The position numbers and the translations under genes are program-made. The notes under the pieces were generated by a model, which was given only the letters and a program-made list of their open reading frames with translations, made no database searches and was not told the origin of the DNA. A stretch of DNA of 64,000 nt, taken from the NCBI GenBank assembly GCA_937124965.1, contig CAKZLB010000045.1:1-64000 (forward strand), written 5' to 3'. This document shows positions 45,331 to 54,608 of the stretch, in pieces (positions within the stretch are counted from its first letter, which is position 1; each line of letters begins with the position of its first letter). This DNA is from an uncultured Bacteroidota bacterium. Lineage in GTDB: Bacteria > Bacteroidota > Bacteroidia > NS11-12g > UBA9320.

Positions 45331-46446
45331 GTGACCGTTCAACCAACATATGATTTTCTAATTGTAGGTGCAGGCTTATATGGGGCTGTGTTCGCTAGAG
45401 AAATGACCAACGCGGGTAAGCGATGTTTAGTTGTAGATAAACGGAGTCATATTGCAGGAAATGCATATTCGAAAAATCAAGATGGGATAGAGGTTCATGT
45501 TTATGGACCACATATTTTCCATACGAATGACAAAGCAATTTGGGACTACGTCAACCAATTCGCAGAGTTTATTCCCTATCACCATCGAGTAAATGTTACG
45601 TATAAAGGTGAGTCTTATTCGTTTCCAATTAACCTAAAAACACTCCAACAGGTATTTGGCGTTAATACCGAAGAAGAAGCTAAAGTTTTACTAGAAAAAC
45701 TAAGAACACCAACAAATGAGAAAGATTTAGAGTCTTGGGTGATTGGCCAAGTAGGCCAAGAATTGTATGAAATCTTCGTGAAAGGGTATACGCAAAAGCA
45801 GTGGGGAAGAGACCCGAAGAATTTGCCTAATTCTATCATTAAAAGGATACCTATTCGAACGAACCATAATGAAAACTATTTTGATGATAGGTACCAAGGA
45901 ATACCACGAGGTGGTTACACTAAATTGGTAGCCAATATGTTGCATGGAATTGATGTTCAGCTGGAGACAGATTATCTAGAAAAGAAAAACGATCTTTCGA
46001 AACTAGCTTCACAAATTCTTTTTACTGGACCGATAGACGCTTATTTCGATTATCAATTAGGGGCATTGGAATATCGTGGTTTGAGGTTTGAGACTTCCAA
46101 GATTGAGAAGCCTAAGTTTCAGGCAACTGCAGCCGTAAACTACACTGAATTAGAAGTGCCATATACACGCATTGTAGAACACCAGCAATTCGAGCCTAAA
46201 GGGCTAAACCACACAATTATTACCAAAGAGTATCCACTGGAGTGGACTAAAGGGAAGGAGCCTTATTATCCAATAAATGATGATAAGAACAAGATACTTT
46301 ACAACGCCTACAGGAAACTAGCAGAAAAAGAAACTAATGTAATTTTTGGTGGGAGACTAGGAGAATACAAGTACTATGACATGCACCAAGTTATTGCTGC
46401 ATCTTTAAAAACTAGTCGGGAAATTATCAAGGAAAGTAGCAAATGA
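45331..46446 (+). CDS. glf: UDP-galactopyranose mutase
   Basis: A 371-residue FAD enzyme that converts UDP-galactopyranose to UDP-galactofuranose for surface glycans. Seen: the FAD loop IVGAGLYGAVFAREM; KRSHIAGNAYS; YGPHIFHTND; the substrate Arg/Tyr region YTQKQWGRDPKNLP; and C-terminal GRLGEYKYYDMHQVI. The start is GTG 45331, directly after a promoter element; the next ATG would remove the FAD loop. Its stop overlaps the transporter start by four bases. Galactofuranose in a surface glycan would fit the nearby glycosyltransferases. Confidence 0.95.
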   Translation: MTVQPTYDFLIVGAGLYGAVFAREMTNAGKRCLVVDKRSHIAGNAYSKNQDGIEVHVYGPHIFHTNDKAIWDYVNQFAEFIPYHHRVNVTYKGESYSFPINLKTLQQVFGVNTEEEAKVLLEKLRTPTNEKDLESWVIGQVGQELYEIFVKGYTQKQWGRDPKNLPNSIIKRIPIRTNHNENYFDDRYQGIPRGGYTKLVANMLHGIDVQLETDYLEKKNDLSKLASQILFTGPIDAYFDYQLGALEYRGLRFETSKIEKPKFQATAAVNYTELEVPYTRIVEHQQFEPKGLNHTIITKEYPLEWTKGKEPYYPINDDKNKILYNAYRKLAEKETNVIFGGRLGEYKYYDMHQVIAASLKTSREIIKESSK

Positions 46447-47300
46447 CCTACGGCGTAAGAATGATGATTTGGGCGGGGTTGACATTCGCCATGATGAACA
46501 TTGCGGTGAAGCTCCTACCAGGAATTCCGTCTGCTGAAATAGTATTTTTTAGGGCAATGGTTTCCCTGATTCTTTCTGCATTTTTTGTGTACCGCAAGCG
46601 CATTCCTTTTTTTGGAACAAATAGAAAAGTATTACTGCTGAGGGGCTTATTTGGCACATTGGCTTTAATGTTGTTTTTTTATACACTTCAGGTTTTGCCG
46701 TTGGCGTCAGCCATGGTTATCCATTATCTATCACCAATTTTTACGGCGTTAATAGCACATTTTGTTTTAAAGGAAAGACTCCGAGGCTTACAAGTTTTTT
46801 TCTTTATTGTAAGTTTTGCTGGCATTGTAATGATGAAAGGTTTTGACGATCGGCTACTAATGTCCGATTTAATCGCCGGAGTTTTTGCAGCGTTGCTGAG
46901 CGGTGGAGCATATAACTGTATTCGTAAACTAAAGTTTACAGAAGATAGTCAAGTAATCATTCTATACTTTCCTATGGTTGCATTTCCCATAACCTTAGGA
47001 TACACCTTACTTGGACCTGGATGGGTGACTCCTAATTTTGAAGAACTAGGTTTGCTCCTATTAATTGGTGTTTTAACCCAAATTGCACAATATTTTCTTA
47101 CACGTGCTTATCAATCTGAGGTCGCAAATAAGGTGGCAGCTGTTTCTAATTTAGGAGTGATTTATGCACTTGCTGTGGGTTACTTTTATTTTGAGGAAAC
47201 GTATTCGGTTTACACCATAATTGGAATGTTACTCGTTGTTTTTGGAGTAGTTTTGAATGTACTATTCAAACCCAAAATCAAACCATCCTTAATTTCGTAG
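46443..47300 (+). CDS. EamA/DMT family transporter
   Basis: A 285-residue inner-membrane protein with about ten hydrophobic helices in two five-helix EamA repeats: VRMMIWAGLTFAMMNIAVKL opens the first, and LIAGVFAALLSGGAYNCIRKL the second. Typical motifs PSAEIVFFRAMVSL and FTALIAHFVLKERLRG are present. Drug/metabolite transporters carry varied small molecules; the substrate here cannot be guessed. It overlaps glf by four bases and is convergent, by one base, with a hydrolase gene. Confidence 0.88.
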   Translation: MTYGVRMMIWAGLTFAMMNIAVKLLPGIPSAEIVFFRAMVSLILSAFFVYRKRIPFFGTNRKVLLLRGLFGTLALMLFFYTLQVLPLASAMVIHYLSPIFTALIAHFVLKERLRGLQVFFFIVSFAGIVMMKGFDDRLLMSDLIAGVFAALLSGGAYNCIRKLKFTEDSQVIILYFPMVAFPITLGYTLLGPGWVTPNFEELGLLLLIGVLTQIAQYFLTRAYQSEVANKVAAVSNLGVIYALAVGYFYFEETYSVYTIIGMLLVVFGVVLNVLFKPKIKPSLIS

Positions 47301-47301
47301 T

Positions 47302-48330
47302 TTACTTTTTATTCTTACGAATAAAGGTCAAAATGTCTTCGGCGTATTCCACTCCTTCATTTACCATCGGACTATGCCCTGAATAACTATACTGTTTATA
47401 GGTTTTTTCTTTTGAGCTGATTCTATTGTACGCGTAAAACCCTAATGCCGGGGGGACTACAAAATCGTAACGGCCTGTTTGAATAAATGTTGGCAACTCA
47501 ATTTTATAAAGACTATCAGATAACGCAATTTCTTCTATACCATTTTCATCCAATTTTTGACTTGTATAATTACCAGTAACTACACTGCTAACAACGTCTA
47601 TTGGGTTTCTTAAAGGCATCTGAAATTCGTCCTCGTCTGGTTGCTTAATTTCATCAAACAACTCTTCAGCTTCATGGCCAAATTGGTTTAATTTTAAAGC
47701 CTCTTCGTCAGTAATGTTTAGCGTATCTATGCTGTTCACAAATTTTTGAATCTCCTGCCATTTGGTTACATTGATTCCTGCTCCTATATATTCTCTAGCG
47801 TAAAACTGAAAGAACTCAATGGCTAATTTATTAAGCTTTGGAATATCATGCGCACCATTTGATTCTATCCAACCATTAAATTGTTGTTGGCGTTTTTTTG
47901 ACATTAAGTATTTGGTTCCATACGTTCCGCCCCAACTATGACCATACAGGAATAAGTTGATATCTTCACCGTACTGATGTTTTAATAAAAAAACAAGTTG
48001 GTCTAAATCGTCTAACAACAAGTCCATCGTTAGTTCTTCGGCATGATTATTACCTTTTGAATTTCCTTGACCACGCTGATCCCAATAAACAACTGCAATT
48101 TCTTTTTCTAGGTTTTCGGCATATACACCACCTCGATATTCTAGTCCGTTACCACCGGGTCCGCCATGCAGCAAAATCATGAAGGTGTTGGATGCTGTGT
48201 TGCCATAGACATAAGCTGGCATGTCACAGCCTTTGTGCCTTAGAAATAAGGTTTCACCTTGTTTGATGTCAGTGTCTCCACAGGAGAATAGCCAAAAACA
48301 GCTAACATATAATAAAAGGTATTTATTCAT
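47302..48330 (-). CDS. Alpha/beta hydrolase lipoprotein, proline iminopeptidase-like
   Basis: A 342-residue lipoprotein (lipobox LFSC, Cys near 17). The hydrolase fold shows the oxyanion motif ILLHGGPGGNGLEYRG, typical of proline iminopeptidase relatives; AVVYWDQRGQGNSKG; the nucleophile elbow YGHSWGGTYG; the acid in GRYDFVVPP; and the base His in YSGHSPMVNEG. It probably cleaves N-terminal proline peptides or an ester in the periplasm, but the substrate is open. It follows the beta-barrel gene with an eight-base overlap. Confidence 0.85.
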   Translation of the reverse strand: MNKYLLLYVSCFWLFSCGDTDIKQGETLFLRHKGCDMPAYVYGNTASNTFMILLHGGPGGNGLEYRGGVYAENLEKEIAVVYWDQRGQGNSKGNNHAEELTMDLLLDDLDQLVFLLKHQYGEDINLFLYGHSWGGTYGTKYLMSKKRQQQFNGWIESNGAHDIPKLNKLAIEFFQFYAREYIGAGINVTKWQEIQKFVNSIDTLNITDEEALKLNQFGHEAEELFDEIKQPDEDEFQMPLRNPIDVVSSVVTGNYTSQKLDENGIEEIALSDSLYKIELPTFIQTGRYDFVVPPALGFYAYNRISSKEKTYKQYSYSGHSPMVNEGVEYAEDILTFIRKNKK

Positions 48331-48916
48331 GTTTCTTGAAGTTTAGTACTTTTTTGGTTCCAATTTGAAAGTTTACCGAAGGAACAAATGAACCGTTATA
48401 CGGTAAAACGGCAAAAACTTGTGGCTTTAGATAAAAAAACCACGGCATGGATTCATTTTTATAAAAGGTACGTCCAATAGAATACGATAGAGAGGGTGCA
48501 ATAAAATTGTTACCTGCAAAACGTACTCTCCGAACTTCACCGTTTTCAATCGTAAAAGTTTTTCCAGCATTAAAGCTTCGAACGTAGTGAACTCCAAACC
48601 CGGTTTCGAAGGTCCAATTAGCTGGTTTCATTCGATGACGTTGCCGAATAATTTCAGCGCCTATCGAAAACGAATTCTCTGTTTTTAATACGTTATGGTA
48701 ATTAATTTGGGGAAGGAAAAGGTTTGATTTTCCAATCTCTTTTTCGCCTTTTTTCTTTTCCTTGACTTTTATCTTTTCGGATAATGTGAATGATCTTGCA
48801 ACTGACACACCTGGATGAATAATACTGTGACTTAGAAAAGCCAGTCTATATTCTTGAGCACTGAGAGTAATTGCTGACACGAAAACAAGTATCAAGACGC
48901 AAAACACATTTTTCAT
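48323..48916 (-). CDS. Predicted outer-membrane beta-barrel protein
   Basis: A 197-residue exported protein of no recognised family. I start at ATG 48916 (MKNVFCVLILVFVSAITLSA), a good signal peptide ending near AQ; TTG 48922 lies within the preceding terminator T tract. The mature part alternates hydrophobic and polar residues in strands such as WTFETGFGVHYVRSF and NNFIAPSLSYSIGRTFY and ends in FQIGTKKVLNFKKHE, consistent with a small barrel. It overlaps the hydrolase gene by eight bases; the two look cotranscribed. Confidence 0.65.
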   Translation of the reverse strand: MKNVFCVLILVFVSAITLSAQEYRLAFLSHSIIHPGVSVARSFTLSEKIKVKEKKKGEKEIGKSNLFLPQINYHNVLKTENSFSIGAEIIRQRHRMKPANWTFETGFGVHYVRSFNAGKTFTIENGEVRRVRFAGNNFIAPSLSYSIGRTFYKNESMPWFFYLKPQVFAVLPYNGSFVPSVNFQIGTKKVLNFKKHE

Positions 48917-48920
48917 AGGC

Positions 48921-48953
48921 AAAAAAAATCCCGTTCAACATTGTTGAACGGGA
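48921..48953 (-). terminator. Rho-independent terminator of the thrS/infC/rpmI/rplT run
   Basis: Perfect 11-base stem TCCCGTTCAAC/GTTGAACGGGA (48929-48939 and 48943-48953) with a 3-base loop; the A tract 48921-48928 becomes an eight-T run on the minus strand. It lies 23 bases after the rplT stop and directly before the beta-barrel start at 48916. Confidence 0.92.
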
Positions 48954-48976
48954 CTAATTTAATGATTTTATTTTCC

Positions 48977-49321
48977 TTATTTAACGGCTTTCACCACTTG
49001 AGTAAAAGTCTCTGGATGGTTCATTGCTAAGTCGGCTAACACCTTTCTGTTTAACTCAAGGTTTTTAGCGCTCGCAGCACCCATAAATTTAGAATAGCTC
49101 ATTCCGTTTAATCGTGCACCAGCATTGATACGCATGATCCATAATCCTCGAAATGTTCTTTTTTTAGCTTTACGGTCACGGTATGCATAACCCCAACCTT
49201 TTTCAACAGCGTTTTTAGCTACTGTCCAAACATTTTTTCTTCTGCCAAAGTATCCTTTAGCATGTTTCATCATCTTTTTACGTCGGCGTCTTGCCGCAAC
49301 GACGTTTACTGAACGTGGCAT
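48977..49321 (-). CDS. rplT: 50S ribosomal protein L20
   Basis: A 114-residue L20: [20 protein letters not shown] opens the extended basic N-terminus, and [19 protein letters not shown] is the globular core. L20 is an early 50S assembly protein that binds 23S rRNA. In E. coli and Bacillus it also represses its own operon through an mRNA structure; I see no clear equivalent here. Last gene of infC-rpmI-rplT, followed by a terminator. Confidence 0.98.
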   Translation of the reverse strand: MPRSVNVVAARRRRKKMMKHAKGYFGRRKNVWTVAKNAVEKGWGYAYRDRKAKKRTFRGLWIMRINAGARLNGMSYSKFMGAASAKNLELNRKVLADLAMNHPETFTQVVKAVK

Positions 49322-49390
49322 ATTTTGTTACAATTTGTGACCGAGGCGATCGTACTTCCGATACTTAAGCCAGGCCAGGTTAAAAATTAA

Positions 49391-49591
49391 TTACTTTCCA
49401 ATTCTTAAAAGAAACTTAACATTGCTTTCGTCTGTCTTGTCAACTAAGCCGCTATACGTAAGATTACGTTTTTGCTTTGTTGTTTTTTTAGTCAAGATGT
49501 GACGCTTGTAAGCTTTGTTTCTCTTGATTTTTCCTGTACCAGTAAGCTTAAATCGCTTTTTAGCACTGGAATTTGTTTTCATCTTAGGCAT
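49391..49591 (-). CDS. rpmI: 50S ribosomal protein L35
   Basis: A 66-residue L35, very basic: [20 protein letters not shown] opens the family signature, and [20 protein letters not shown] is the second. It binds 23S rRNA close to L15 and L33. It lies nine bases after infC and 69 before rplT, the usual order. Confidence 0.97.
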   Translation of the reverse strand: MPKMKTNSSAKKRFKLTGTGKIKRNKAYKRHILTKKTTKQKRNLTYSGLVDKTDESNVKFLLRIGK

Positions 49592-49600
49592 CTCTTATAT

Positions 49601-50140
49601 TTATTTTTTAGGTGCTAACATTATAATCATTTTCTTGCCTTCCATTTTTGGCATCTGCTCTAGCTTCGCGCAGTCTTGAAGCTTTTCTGCAAATTGTAAT
49701 AATAGAAGTTCTCCCCGCTCTTTGTGTACGATAGACCTTCCTCGGAAGAATACATACGCACGCACTTTATTCCCTTCTTGCAGAAATTTTTCTGCATGTT
49801 TTCTTTTAAACTCAACATCATGATCGTCCGTATTTGGACCAAATCTGATTTCCTTCACAACAACTTTTTGCTGCTTAGACTTGAGCTCTTTTTGTTTCTT
49901 CTTTTGTTCGTAAAGAAATTTATTATAGTCGAGAATTTTACAGACTGGTGGTTTTGCATTTGGTGATATTTCAACCAAGTCCAATTCCTGTTCTTCTGCC
50001 ATTTTTAGAGCAACAGACAATGCAACAATTTGCGGCTCGCCATCTCCAACCAAACGAATTGGGTCTACGCGTATATGTCTGTTAATCCGGTGTAGGGCTT
50101 CTTTACGTTTTCTAGGCCCTTTTGCTTTTACTCTTTTCAA
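49601..50140 (-). CDS. infC: Translation initiation factor IF-3
   Basis: A 179-residue IF-3. N-domain: [20 protein letters not shown], then [21 protein letters not shown]-domain: [20 protein letters not shown] and [19 protein letters not shown]. The first possible start is TTG 50140, six bases after the thrS stop; no AUG precedes the N-domain in frame. In E. coli infC begins with AUU and IF-3 regulates itself by rejecting it; TTG is weaker than AUG but is not an AUU-type start. The gene is coupled to thrS. Confidence 0.96.
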   Translation of the reverse strand: MKRVKAKGPRKRKEALHRINRHIRVDPIRLVGDGEPQIVALSVALKMAEEQELDLVEISPNAKPPVCKILDYNKFLYEQKKKQKELKSKQQKVVVKEIRFGPNTDDHDVEFKRKHAEKFLQEGNKVRAYVFFRGRSIVHKERGELLLLQFAEKLQDCAKLEQMPKMEGKKMIIMLAPKK

Positions 50141-50146
50141 AAATTT

Positions 50147-52078
50147 CTAATCGACTAATAATGTATTAAAATAACTTACAAACTCATCAAAACTCATCGT
50201 TCCTTTGTCTCCTTCTTTGTGTTTTCGAACTGAAACTGTTTGATTATCAGCTTCTTGTTCTCCAATTATCAGCATTAAAGGAATCTTCTGAACTTCTGAA
50301 TCTCGAATCTTTTTACCAATTTTTTCGTTCCTGTCGTCAACGAAGCCGCGAATATCGTGATTATTAAGGTATTTCAAAACTTTTTCACAGTAATCATTAT
50401 ATTTCTCGCTTATTGGTAATATCGATATTTGATCTGGACTCAACCAAAGTGGAAAATCTCCAGCACAATGTTCTATCAATATTCCAATAAAACGCTCCAA
50501 CGATCCAAATGGAGCACGGTGAATCATTACTGGTCGATGCTTTTGATTGTCGCTTCCAACATATTCAAGTTCAAACCGCTCAGGCAAGTTGTAGTCTACT
50601 TGTATGGTTCCCAATTGCCATTTTCTACCAATAGCATCTTTCACCATAAAGTCTAATTTCGGGCCATAAAAAGCAGCTTCTCCGTATTCGGTAACTGTTT
50701 CTAGATCTCGCTCGGCGGCAGCTTCGATAATTGCAGCTTCTGCTTTTTCCCAATTTTCGTCAGAACCAATATACTTTTCACGATTCTCTTTATCTCGCAA
50801 TGAAATCTGAGCAGTAAAATTCTCAAAACCAAGTTTCTTGAACACGAACATTACCAAATCAATCACATCAACAAACTCCGATTTAATTTGATCTTGAGTA
50901 CAGAAAATGTGTGCGTCGTCTTGCGTAAACCCACGAACTCGTGCAAGTCCATTCAATTCACCTGATTGTTCGTAACGATATACTGTTCCAAATTCCGCAA
51001 TTCGCATTGGAAGGTCTTTGTACGAATGAGGTTTAAAATTAAATACTTCACAATGGTGTGGACAGTTCATCGGTTTTAATAAAAACTCTTCATCCTCATT
51101 TGGAGTTTTTATTGGTTGAAAAGAGTCTGCACCATATTTGTCATAGTGACCACTTGTTACATACAACTCCTTTTTACCGATGTGAGGAGTTACTACTGGT
51201 AAGTAACCTCGTTCAACTTGTGCCTGACGCATAAACTTCTCCAACCGCTCGCGAATTGCAGTACCTTTTGGTAACCAAATTGGTAAACCAGCACCCACTT
51301 TTTCACTAAACGTAAAGAGTTCCATTTCCTTACCAAGCTTTTTATGATCACGTTTTTGAGCTTCTTCCAAAATGTGAAGATGCTCCGTAAGTTCTTTTTG
51401 TTTTGGGAACGAAACGGCGTAAATCCGAGTTAATTGTTTACTCGTAACATCACCAAGCCAATACGCTCCTGCAACATGCATCAGCTTTACGGCCTTAATT
51501 TTACTTGTGCTCGGGATATGAGGTCCTTTACACAAATCTGTGAAATTACCTTGCTCATAAAATGTTATGGTTCCATCGTCTAATCGCTCAAGAAGATCTA
51601 GTTTATATGGATCTTCTTTTTCTTTAAAATATGCGATAGCGTCCGCTTTTGAAATGTCGATACGTTTAAACGTAAGGTCCATTCGAGCCAACTCAATCAT
51701 TTTCTTTTCAACCTTTGGAAACTCAGTTGCGGAGAATTGGTGATCACCAAAATCAATGTCGTAATAAAACCCGTTTTCGATAGGAGGTCCAATACCAAGC
51801 TTAATTCCAGGGTAAAGTGCTTCTAAAGCTTCTGCTAAAAGGTGCGCAGAACTGTGCCAGAATGTTGATTTACCGTCGTCGTCATTCCAAGTAAGTAATT
51901 GTACGTTGGATGATTCAGTGATTGAACGGTTTGCGTCCCAAACTTCTCCATTCACTTTTGCTGCTAATACGTTTCGGGCTAATCCTTCGCTGATACTTTT
52001 GGCAACTTCCATTGAAGTAACGCCACTTTCAAACTCCCGAATACTGCCGTCGGGAAGCGTAATGTTTATGTTGTTCAA
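50147..52078 (-). CDS. thrS: Threonyl-tRNA synthetase
   Basis: A 643-residue class II synthetase with all domains: TGS (1-60, [16 protein letters not shown]); the SAD editing domain (about 60-225) with its HxxxH zinc site in [10 protein letters not shown]; the catalytic core (about 240-535), zinc Cys in [12 protein letters not shown] and RARVRG-like [17 protein letters not shown]; and the anticodon-binding domain (about 540-643, [20 protein letters not shown]). It charges tRNA-Thr and edits mischarged Ser. It precedes infC, the usual bacterial order. Confidence 0.97.
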   Translation of the reverse strand: MNNINITLPDGSIREFESGVTSMEVAKSISEGLARNVLAAKVNGEVWDANRSITESSNVQLLTWNDDDGKSTFWHSSAHLLAEALEALYPGIKLGIGPPIENGFYYDIDFGDHQFSATEFPKVEKKMIELARMDLTFKRIDISKADAIAYFKEKEDPYKLDLLERLDDGTITFYEQGNFTDLCKGPHIPSTSKIKAVKLMHVAGAYWLGDVTSKQLTRIYAVSFPKQKELTEHLHILEEAQKRDHKKLGKEMELFTFSEKVGAGLPIWLPKGTAIRERLEKFMRQAQVERGYLPVVTPHIGKKELYVTSGHYDKYGADSFQPIKTPNEDEEFLLKPMNCPHHCEVFNFKPHSYKDLPMRIAEFGTVYRYEQSGELNGLARVRGFTQDDAHIFCTQDQIKSEFVDVIDLVMFVFKKLGFENFTAQISLRDKENREKYIGSDENWEKAEAAIIEAAAERDLETVTEYGEAAFYGPKLDFMVKDAIGRKWQLGTIQVDYNLPERFELEYVGSDNQKHRPVMIHRAPFGSLERFIGILIEHCAGDFPLWLSPDQISILPISEKYNDYCEKVLKYLNNHDIRGFVDDRNEKIGKKIRDSEVQKIPLMLIIGEQEADNQTVSVRKHKEGDKGTMSFDEFVSYFNTLLVD

Positions 52079-52126
52079 AATAATATGTTTTTAGTACTCG
52101 ATCCCTACAATTGGTCAAGTACGTGT

Positions 52127-53146
52127 TTACTTAATACGTTCTAATCCTTTTTTAGCCAAGTCGAAATTCGGATCAACTTGCAAGCACCGTTCATAGTGAA
52201 CTTTTGCTTGGTCGTTTAAACCCTTGCTTTCATTGGTCAATCCTAACATGTAATGACCCTTTGCAAATTCAGGTGCAAATTTAACCGCAATACGAAAATG
52301 TTCGATTGCTCGATCATAATTATTTTGACCCAGCATAATATATCCAGTATTGTAATACGCAAAATAGTGCTGTGCGTTTAGGTCAATGGTGCGCTGATAA
52401 CTTACAATAGCACTATCCAACATTCCTAAATTTTGGTACAAGAGACCTAAACCATAATACGCTTCGTCCGAGAATTCATCGGCCAACGTTGCATTGCGGA
52501 AGTACGATAAGCCAATTGTGTCATTGTTTAAAGAGTATAACTGACCAAGCTGCAACAATGAATTATAATGATACAAATCGATTTGAACAGCCTTACGAAA
52601 CGACTCAATGGCTGCTGTAGTATCACCTGATTCTTTATACGTCATTCCTTGAAAAAAATAGCCTTCTGGATTTGAAGGATTGACTTTTTCTAATTTCTTG
52701 AAGACGCTTAAACTATTGTCGAATTGACGAACGATTAAATAGAATTGTCCAAGTGTAAGAAGTGCTTTTTCGTTGGAAGGTTCTACCTCCACAGCTTTTT
52801 TGTAATCATCCAATGCCGCTTTTGTGTTGTCGATAGCCATTTGCAATTCACCACGACCGACATAGTAGTCCGCGGAGGTTGGGTTGAGCTCTATTGCTTT
52901 ATTTAAATCGGGGAGGGCCAACTTAAATCTCCGATCTTTAGCTAGTTCCATTCCTCGCTTAAAACGATACTCATCGTTTTCAGGGTATTTATCAATTCGT
53001 TTTGACCATTCCTGAACCGCTAAACTAAGGCTTGTGTCTCCCAACAACGGATCGTCAGATGACCCGCCAAACCAGTCTTGACACGAGACCATTGAAAACA
53101 AGGAAATAACTACTAAAATTAAAAAAGACGTCTTCTGTATTCTCAT
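52127..53146 (-). CDS. TPR repeat lipoprotein
   Basis: A 339-residue lipoprotein (lipobox MVSC, Cys near 23) with about eight TPR repeats from residue 45 to the end: ADYYVGRGELQMAIDNTKAA, EKALLTLGQFYLIVRQFDNS, SDEAYYGLGLLYQNLGMLD, KGHYMLGLTNESKGLNDQA. TPRs form a superhelix for protein contacts; the partner is unknown. It is 48 bases upstream of thrS on the same strand and could share its transcript. Divergent from hmgA. Confidence 0.88.
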   Translation of the reverse strand: MRIQKTSFLILVVISLFSMVSCQDWFGGSSDDPLLGDTSLSLAVQEWSKRIDKYPENDEYRFKRGMELAKDRRFKLALPDLNKAIELNPTSADYYVGRGELQMAIDNTKAALDDYKKAVEVEPSNEKALLTLGQFYLIVRQFDNSLSVFKKLEKVNPSNPEGYFFQGMTYKESGDTTAAIESFRKAVQIDLYHYNSLLQLGQLYSLNNDTIGLSYFRNATLADEFSDEAYYGLGLLYQNLGMLDSAIVSYQRTIDLNAQHYFAYYNTGYIMLGQNNYDRAIEHFRIAVKFAPEFAKGHYMLGLTNESKGLNDQAKVHYERCLQVDPNFDLAKKGLERIK

Positions 53147-53169
53147 TTTTATAATGCTTCGAATTTCGA

Positions 53170-53177
53170 TAATTTTG
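53170..53177 (+). promoter_or_regulatory. Bacteroidota -7 element for hmgA
   Basis: TAATTTTG matches TAnnTTTG, 22 bases before the hmgA ATG at 53200, in the 53-base divergent gap. Confidence 0.45.
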
Positions 53178-53199
53178 ATGACTTAAAAATAGAAACATC

Positions 53200-54357
53200 A
53201 TGCCTTTTTACCACCGTTTAGGAGATATCCCTCAAAAGAGACATACACAATATCGAAAACCAAATGGTGAACTATATGCCGAAGAACTCATCAGTACGGA
53301 AGGTTTTTCGAATATTTTATCACTGGTTTATCACTGCCACCCGCCAACATTGGTAAAAGACATTGGAGATCCAATTGACAAACGGCCTAAGTATGTGATT
53401 GAAAACAACCTTCGACACCGTAGTTTTTTAACGTTTAATACAAAACCAACAGAAGATTATATCGAAAGTAGGGTAGTGCTAATGGGTAACAAGGATTTAT
53501 TGATTACTTCCGCTGCTCCTTCAAAGAGCATGACGGACTATTACTTTAAAAATACCGACTCGGATGAAGTGATTTTTGTGCATGAAGGTTCTGGTACACT
53601 GAAAACGATTTACGGACAAATTACGTTTAGTTATGGTGATTACTTAGTAATTCCACGAGGAACCATTTATCAGTTGCATTTTGACGGAACCGACAACCGT
53701 TTGTTTATCACGGAGAGCTTTACACCGATTTATCCCCCAAAACGATACCTTAACAAGTTTGGGCAGTTTTTAGAGCACAGTCCATATTGTGAGCGAGATA
53801 TTCGATTACCAGAAAACCTTGAAACGCATGATGAAACGGGAGATTTTGTTGTCATGACGAAAAAGTCTGGTTACATCTATCCATATACATTTGCCACCCA
53901 TCCATTTGACGCAGTAGGTTGGGATGGTTATGTGTATCCGTATGCCTTTAATATTGAAAACTTCGAACCGATTACTGGTCGAGTTCATCAGCCACCACCA
54001 GTGCATCAAACGTTTGAAGGCCATAATTTTGTGATTTGCTCGTTTGTTCCTCGTTTATATGATTATCATCCAAACTCGGTCCCTGCGCCGTACAATCATA
54101 GCAATGTCGACAGTGATGAGATTTTGTATTACGTGGATGGTGACTTTATGAGCCGTAAACATGTTGAGCGAGGAATGATTACGTTGCATCCAAAAGGAAT
54201 TCCACATGGACCACACCCAGGAACCGTCGAAAAAAGCTTGGGACAAAAAGAAACAAAGGAATTAGCGGTTATGATTGATCCATTCTATCCATTAAACATT
54301 ACCGAAGAAGCCGTGGCTATGGAAGACCCAAGCTACTGGAAAAGTTGGGTGGAGTAG
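53200..54357 (+). CDS. hmgA: Homogentisate 1,2-dioxygenase
   Basis: A 385-residue non-haem iron dioxygenase that opens the homogentisate ring to maleylacetoacetate in tyrosine breakdown. It is a bicupin: DEVIFVHEGSGTLKTIYG with YLVIPRGTIYQLHF is the first cupin, and DEILYYVDGDFMSRKHVERG with the metal-region PKGIPHGPHPG is the second. It is shorter than mammalian HGD (about 445) but typical for Bacteroidota. No hppD gene adjoins it. The 341-base gap after it is the only long 3' spacer of the window. Confidence 0.92.
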   Translation: MPFYHRLGDIPQKRHTQYRKPNGELYAEELISTEGFSNILSLVYHCHPPTLVKDIGDPIDKRPKYVIENNLRHRSFLTFNTKPTEDYIESRVVLMGNKDLLITSAAPSKSMTDYYFKNTDSDEVIFVHEGSGTLKTIYGQITFSYGDYLVIPRGTIYQLHFDGTDNRLFITESFTPIYPPKRYLNKFGQFLEHSPYCERDIRLPENLETHDETGDFVVMTKKSGYIYPYTFATHPFDAVGWDGYVYPYAFNIENFEPITGRVHQPPPVHQTFEGHNFVICSFVPRLYDYHPNSVPAPYNHSNVDSDEILYYVDGDFMSRKHVERGMITLHPKGIPHGPHPGTVEKSLGQKETKELAVMIDPFYPLNITEEAVAMEDPSYWKSWVE

Positions 54358-54364
54358 GAGCAAA

Positions 54365-54406
54365 GTGAAGTATGAAGTGAGAAGTGAGAAGGCTGAAGTG
54401 AGAAGG
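54365..54406. repeat. 7-bp tandem repeat array, consensus GTGAAGT/GAGAAGT
   Basis: Six heptamers in register: GTGAAGT, ATGAAGT, GAGAAGT, GAGAAGG, CTGAAGT, GAGAAGG. It starts eight bases after the hmgA stop. It has the same 7-bp period as the arrays at 14751 and 55273, with a related but different unit. Confidence 0.7.
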
Positions 54407-54570
54407 CAGATTTTTGATTGGTGATTTAATGATTGAAGATTGGTTTCCACGACGTCATTCAAAGCGTATTGGCAAAACGTGAAAGAAAGTCGGATTAACC
54501 AGAGCGTAGAATCTTATGAAATTGGGTAGGATTTACAACAATCTTCGTGTCAACGCACCTTATTATTAAA

Positions 54571-54608
54571 AATGCATCTGTCGATGGACACAATTATGTC
54601 GATGCATT
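54571..54608. repeat. Imperfect hairpin with nested inverted repeat
   Basis: Outer arms AATGCATC (54571-54578) and GATGCATT (54601-54608) match perfectly. An inner stem GACA/TGTC (54587-54590 and 54597-54600) stacks directly on the 3' outer arm, leaving an 8-base bulge TGTCGATG on the 5' side. That octamer is repeated at 54598-54605. No T tract follows, so it is not a standard terminator. Confidence 0.45.

Noticed and set aside
48977-50140. L20-type autoregulatory leader in front of infC
   Set aside because: infC starts six bases after thrS, so there is no leader for the classic L20-binding structure; nothing pseudoknot-like was evident.
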